From Archangium primigenium (GTDB lineage: Bacteria > Myxococcota > Myxococcia > Myxococcales > Myxococcaceae), in the NCBI RefSeq assembly GCF_016904885.1, contig NZ_JADWYI010000001.1, positions 4,464,001-4,528,000 of the forward strand: DNA of 64,000 bases, written 5' to 3'. Shown in pieces: positions 60,234-64,000 of the stretch (position 1 is the first letter of the stretch; each line of letters opens with the position of its first letter). The notes beneath the pieces were generated by a model that ran no database searches, was not told the DNA's origin, and saw only the letters and a program-made list of their open reading frames with translations. Both the position numbers and the translations under genes were made by a program.

Positions 60234-62030
60234 ATGTCGAACGGTTCTCCCCCCACTCGCCGTCGTCCTTCCTCGGCTTCCTCGTCGGATGGGCCCCCCG
60301 CGGGCGTCACACGGCAGCGCCCTTCCGTGAAGGCCCCGTCCGCGCCGGACACGTTGCCCATCTCGGGCACCAAGCTGGTGTGCACGGCGGGTCCTTGCGA
60401 GGGACAGGAGTTCGGGCTGGAGGAGGGGGAGTACGTCATTGGCCGCTCCAACGACAACCCCATCTGCATCCCGGACACCTCGGTGTCGCGCAAGCACGTG
60501 CTCATCCGGCGCCTGGGCGGGGGCTGGACGGCGAATGATCTCGGCTCGGGCAACGGCACCCTGCTCAACGGCGAGCCGCTCACCGACGAGACGCCCCTGT
60601 CCTCGGGCAGCGTGCTGACGCTGGGCGACACGGAGCTGACGTTCAACGACGCCTCCAACGCCACGATGATGATGCCGATGCCGCCTCCGGCGCCGGCCTC
60701 GCGTCCGGCGCGCCGCTCCGCGCCCGCGGCGCCCGCGCCGGCACCCGCCGAGGACGAGGCTCCGGGGGCGGGTGAGGCCATCGCACCGCGCCGTCCCACG
60801 GCCCGGCCCGAGGGGCGCATCCGCTCGGCGCGCGGGCGCGCCGCGGCGCCGGATCCCGAGGCGCAGAAGCGCAAGAAGCGCTTGGTGATCATCTCCGCGG
60901 GCGTCTTCGTGCTGCTCGTGGGCCTGCTCATCGCCATCAAGGTGCAGCAGCAGCAGGACGCCGAGGCGTCGCAGGTCAAGGCGCTGGCCGCCCAGGAAGA
61001 GCGCGAGCAGATCGAGGGCATGTTCCAGGACGCCAAGAACCTCATCCGCGACGGCAAGTGGGCGGATGCCAAGACGCGTCTGCTCGAGCTCCAGGAGGCG
61101 CAGCCGGAGCACCCGCAGCTGCAGGACTATCTCACGCGCGTCGAGAAGGAGATCCCCAACCAGGCGGCGATCGACGCGGCCAAGGCGGCGCTGGAGAAGG
61201 ATCAGCTCGGCCCGGCCGCCACCTCGCTCGCCAAGGTGAGCCGGGACACCCAGCTCTTCGAGAGCATGGCGCAACTGCGCCGCGCGCTCCAGGACAAGGC
61301 CGACAAGCGCGCCCGCGACGCGCTGAGCATGCTGGAGCAGAAGCAGATCGATCAGGCCAAGGCCATCACCGACGACATCCTGGTGGCCAACCCCAACCAC
61401 CGCGACGCCAAGGTCATCAACGAGCAGGCCGCTCGGCTCATCGGCATCCGTGACGCGCCGCCGCCTCCTCCCGTGGTGACGCCCGCCGCCAAGCCCTGGG
61501 ACCTGGCCGTGGAGCGCTACCGCGATGGGGACCTCAACGGCGCCATGGCCATGGCCAACGCCTGCGCGGCCAAGGCGCCCCAGTGCAAGGCGCTCATGAC
61601 GTCGCTCACGGACTTCGGCAACCTCTACAAGAAGGTGGAGGAGCTGGACGTGAAGGGCCTGTCGCGCCTGATGGATCTGGACAAGAAGATCACCAACGGG
61701 CGCGGCAGCAAGCTCATCGGCAACGCGGGCAAGCGCGCCGCCAACCTCTTCTACAAGATGGCGTCCTCGGCCAAGGTGGCCGGCCAGTGGGGCCGCGCCA
61801 TGGAGAACGCCCAGCGCGCGCTCCAGGCGGATCCCTCCCACGTGGGCGCCACCGCCATCGTCACCGAGATGCGCGGCAAGGCCAAGGACGTCTACTGGAG
61901 CGCCTACGCCATCAAGGACAGCACGCCCGAGGATGCCCTGCCCAAGTTCCGGGACGTCGTGAACATGACGCCTCCGGACGACGAGCTGCACCAGAAGGCG
62001 AAGGTCTGGGTCGAGAAGCTCCAGCGATGA
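60234..62030 (+). CDS. FHA domain membrane protein with TPR-like periplasmic part
   Basis: A 598-residue protein. The FHA domain (about residues 46-138) keeps the phospho-threonine binding residues: Gly-Arg (YVIGRSN, R71), Ser-Arg-Lys-His (85-88) and Asn-Gly-Thr (GSGNGT, N107). A disordered Ala/Pro-rich linker leads to a transmembrane helix at about 217-235 (LVIISAGVFVLLVGLLIAI), then a helical, TPR-like region (AKNLIRDGKWADAKTRLLELQEAQPEHPQL) with repeated 30-40-residue helical pairs to the end. The cytosolic FHA could bind a phosphorylated partner, perhaps the TVIRM repeat of the preceding protein. Its stop overlaps the xseA start (ATGA). Confidence 0.9.
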   Translation: MSNGSPPTRRRPSSASSSDGPPAGVTRQRPSVKAPSAPDTLPISGTKLVCTAGPCEGQEFGLEEGEYVIGRSNDNPICIPDTSVSRKHVLIRRLGGGWTANDLGSGNGTLLNGEPLTDETPLSSGSVLTLGDTELTFNDASNATMMMPMPPPAPASRPARRSAPAAPAPAPAEDEAPGAGEAIAPRRPTARPEGRIRSARGRAAAPDPEAQKRKKRLVIISAGVFVLLVGLLIAIKVQQQQDAEASQVKALAAQEEREQIEGMFQDAKNLIRDGKWADAKTRLLELQEAQPEHPQLQDYLTRVEKEIPNQAAIDAAKAALEKDQLGPAATSLAKVSRDTQLFESMAQLRRALQDKADKRARDALSMLEQKQIDQAKAITDDILVANPNHRDAKVINEQAARLIGIRDAPPPPPVVTPAAKPWDLAVERYRDGDLNGAMAMANACAAKAPQCKALMTSLTDFGNLYKKVEELDVKGLSRLMDLDKKITNGRGSKLIGNAGKRAANLFYKMASSAKVAGQWGRAMENAQRALQADPSHVGATAIVTEMRGKAKDVYWSAYAIKDSTPEDALPKFRDVVNMTPPDDELHQKAKVWVEKLQR

Positions 62031-63745
62031 AGAAGCGGCGAGGCACCACCGAGTCCCCGCCGGCGAATCCCGCCGAGCAGGGGGATCTCTTCGGGGCGCC
62101 AAGCCAGAGCGTGGCGGCCAGGCCGGCGCCACCCGAGCCCGTCCCGGCCCGCCCGGCGCCGCTTCCTCCGGCGGAACTGCCAGACGTGTCCTCGGCGCTC
62201 GCCCCCCTGCCGGGGGCGCCCGTCCGGGCCGCGCCCACCCGCACGGTGCTGAGCGTGGGGGAGCTCACCCAGCAGCTCAAGGCGACGCTCGAGTCGCGCT
62301 TTCCCCGGGTGATGGTGCGCGGGGAGGTGTCCGGCTTCCGGGGCGCCAATGCACGCGGCCACCTGTACTTCACGCTCAAGGACGCCGAGGCGGCGATCGA
62401 CGTGAAGATGTGGGCCTCGCAGGCGGCGCGGCTGCGCTTCCACCTGCGCGATGGTCTGGCGCTGGTGGTCGAGGGCAGCGTGGACGTGTACGCGCCCGCC
62501 GGACGCTACAGCCTCATCGCCTTCAAGATGGAGCCGGAGGGGGAGGGCGCGCTGGCGCTCGCCTTCGAGCAGCTCAAGGAGCGGCTCGCCGCGGAGGGGC
62601 TCATCGGGGACAAGCGCAAGCGCGCGCCCCGGCCCCTGCCCCTGGTGCCCCGGCGCATCGGCGTGGTGACGAGCCGGACGGGCGCGGCCCTGCAGGACTT
62701 CCTGCGCGTGCTGCACGCCCGGCATCCCCGCCTGTCGGTGTTGCTGCGCGACGCGCGCGTGCAGGGCGAGGGCTCGGCGGAGGACGTGGCGCGCGGCATC
62801 GAGCAGCTGGCCCGCACGGACGTGGACGTCATCGTCGTCACGCGGGGCGGTGGCTCGAAGGAGGACCTCTGGACGTTCAACGAGGAGCGCGTGGCGCGCG
62901 CCATCTTCGCCTCGCCCGTGCCGGTCGTCTCCGCCATCGGGCATGAGATCGACTTCACCATCGCGGACTTCGTGGCGGACTGGCGTGCCCCCACGCCCAG
63001 CGCGGCGGCGGAGCGCCTGGCGCCCGTGCTCCAGGACATGGAGTACACGCTGGCCACCTGGTCGGTGCGCCTGCGCAAGGCCGCCGAGCGGCAGGTGCTG
63101 GAGGCCCGGAGCGAGCTGGGCCTGTTGCGCTCGCGGGTGGTGGATCCCCGTCGGCGGCTGAGCACCGAGCGGCTGCGCCTGGCGGATGCCGAGGACGCCA
63201 TGACGCGCGCCATGCGGCAGGTGCTCCGGCAGCGGCGCGAGACCCTCAAGGCCCATGGCGATCACCTGCAGCGGCAGCGGCCCCAGGCCCGGCTCGCCGA
63301 GCAGCGGGCGCGGCTGGCGCAGTTGTCCGCGCGTCTCAAGGATGCCCTGCGGGCGGACGTGGCGGCCCGGCGCGCCCAGGCGGCGCAGGCCCGGCTGCGG
63401 CTGGAGCGGGTGTCCCCCATGGCCCGGGTGGCGGAGCTGCGTGCCCGGCTGACCGAGCACCGCACCCGCCTGGTGGCGCTGCAGAAGGACTCCCTCGCGC
63501 ATGCCCTGGGCCACTTCCAGCGGCTCGGCGGACAGCTGGATGCCCTGAGCCCGCTCAAGGTCATGTCCCGCGGCTACGCGGTGGCCCTGCGACGGCGCGA
63601 CGGGGGCGTGGTGCGCTCCGTGGCGGATGTCGTCCCGGGAGACGTGCTCGGCATCCGCTTCGCGAGCGCCGGAGCCCGGACTCTCCAGTCATGCGAGGAA
63701 ATCGAGGCCACGGTCACCGCGGTGAAGGGTCCGACGGATTGCTGA
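62027..63745 (+). CDS. xseA: exodeoxyribonuclease VII large subunit
   Basis: A 572-residue subunit of exonuclease VII, which degrades single-stranded DNA to oligonucleotides in repair. An N-terminal Pro/Ala-rich extension (about 1-70) is unusual; the OB-fold begins at VLSVGELTQQLKATLESRFPRVMVRGEVSG. The XseA catalytic domain has RRIGVVTSRTGAALQDFLRVLHARHP, VIVVTRGGGSKEDLWTFNEERVARAIFASPVPVVSAIGHEIDFTIADFVAD. Long coiled coils (about 335-500) follow. The start at 62027 overlaps the FHA gene as ATGA, and xseB follows. Translational coupling to an envelope protein is odd and may be only an operon accident. Confidence 0.95.
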   Translation: MKKRRGTTESPPANPAEQGDLFGAPSQSVAARPAPPEPVPARPAPLPPAELPDVSSALAPLPGAPVRAAPTRTVLSVGELTQQLKATLESRFPRVMVRGEVSGFRGANARGHLYFTLKDAEAAIDVKMWASQAARLRFHLRDGLALVVEGSVDVYAPAGRYSLIAFKMEPEGEGALALAFEQLKERLAAEGLIGDKRKRAPRPLPLVPRRIGVVTSRTGAALQDFLRVLHARHPRLSVLLRDARVQGEGSAEDVARGIEQLARTDVDVIVVTRGGGSKEDLWTFNEERVARAIFASPVPVVSAIGHEIDFTIADFVADWRAPTPSAAAERLAPVLQDMEYTLATWSVRLRKAAERQVLEARSELGLLRSRVVDPRRRLSTERLRLADAEDAMTRAMRQVLRQRRETLKAHGDHLQRQRPQARLAEQRARLAQLSARLKDALRADVAARRAQAAQARLRLERVSPMARVAELRARLTEHRTRLVALQKDSLAHALGHFQRLGGQLDALSPLKVMSRGYAVALRRRDGGVVRSVADVVPGDVLGIRFASAGARTLQSCEEIEATVTAVKGPTDC

Positions 63746-63827
63746 CGTGTCCCTCCGCTCTGTGCTGGCACCCCAGGGGGGTGCTCCACTAGAGTCCCAC
63801 GGCTCTTTTTTTCGAGGTGGACTGGCC

Positions 63828-64000
63828 GTGGCGAAGGACAGCAGGGGCAAGGCGGCGGAGGACGTTCCCGAGCAGTACGGGGACGTGGTGCAGCGTCTGG
63901 AGGAGATGGTGGCCCGGCTGGAGGGCGGGACCCTCTCGCTCGAGGACTCGCTCAAATCGTTCGAGGAGGGCATCAAGCTGGTCCGCCGGGGCGAGCAGCT
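63828..64000 (+). CDS. xseB: exodeoxyribonuclease VII small subunit, 3' truncated by window edge
   Basis: The first 57 residues of XseB from the GTG at 63828, preceded by CGAGGTGG. The family segment YGDVVQRLEEMVARLEGGTLSLEDSLKSFEEGIKLVRRGEQ is visible. The start is 82 bases after the xseA stop. The gap holds a GC-rich hairpin (GCACCCC-AGG-GGGGTGC, 63768-63784) and a T-tract at 63805-63812. The gene runs past the window edge. Confidence 0.93.
   Translation, partial: MAKDSRGKAAEDVPEQYGDVVQRLEEMVARLEGGTLSLEDSLKSFEEGIKLVRRGEQ

Overview
The window is high-GC, densely coded chromosomal DNA without tRNA, rRNA, insertion sequences, phage genes or CRISPR arrays. The gene families present suggest a myxobacterium of the Cystobacterineae (Archangium, Cystobacter, Melittangium or Myxococcus relatives): a double-domain KaiC-like ATPase, stand-alone MshEN proteins, many short secreted lipoproteins, FHA and zinc-ribbon membrane proteins, and a perfect sigma-54 promoter. 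The assignment is inference from gene content and codon bias. No gene-free stretch exceeds 300 bases.

Layout. 1-4450: tail of a Gfo/Idh/MocA oxidoreductase, convergent with a phosphoketolase-acetate kinase operon (xfp-ackA). 4652-9273: KaiC-like ATPase plus receiver-only response regulator, GNAT acetyltransferase, methionine aminopeptidase, a LysR DNA-binding domain with no effector domain, and a DUF72 protein. 9330-13123: a sigma-54 promoter before a small ORF and an Smr protein, a 2Fe-2S ferredoxin-like protein, an acyl-CoA ligase, a small lipoprotein and a membrane protein. 13126-18972: a methyltransferase, then MarR regulator-protoglobin-redoxin (gas/redox theme), then a MocR regulator divergent from a cupin-aldolase operon. 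18973-26835: Cys-rich lipoprotein, short UvrA paralogue, lysoplasmalogenase-like protein, a 1090-residue lipoprotein built from about ten PPC-like modules, and a double DUF1801 protein.

26916-35203: RapA/SNF2 helicase, a zinc-ribbon/MoxR/DUF58 operon and a HEAT-cyclophilin lipoprotein. 35247-40730: RpfG-type HD-GYP response regulator, then a probable acyl-CoA operon (DapB-fold dehydrogenase, two MaoC-type dehydratases, acyl-CoA dehydrogenase) closed by an intrinsic terminator. 40792-44767: ExbB/ExbD pair, DUF4292 lipoprotein and two MshEN-only proteins. 44778-49035: OppD/OppF-type ATPases without permeases, a DUF2085 protein, and an ECF sigma/anti-sigma pair.

49051-62030 is the most distinctive part. 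It is a divided Tad-type pilus locus. Leftward, one chain of overlapping or nearly abutting genes encodes TadE-, TadG- and TadE-like proteins, two exported proteins of unknown function, a 76-residue candidate Flp-type pilin and a membrane protein. Rightward come cpaB (rcpC), tadB and tadC, two large one-pass membrane proteins (one with an FHA domain), then xseA and the start of xseB. The ATPase (tadA/cpaF), secretin, cpaE/tadZ and prepilin peptidase are not in the window. The unassigned genes here, with the FHA and MshEN proteins, are the best candidates for undescribed biology.
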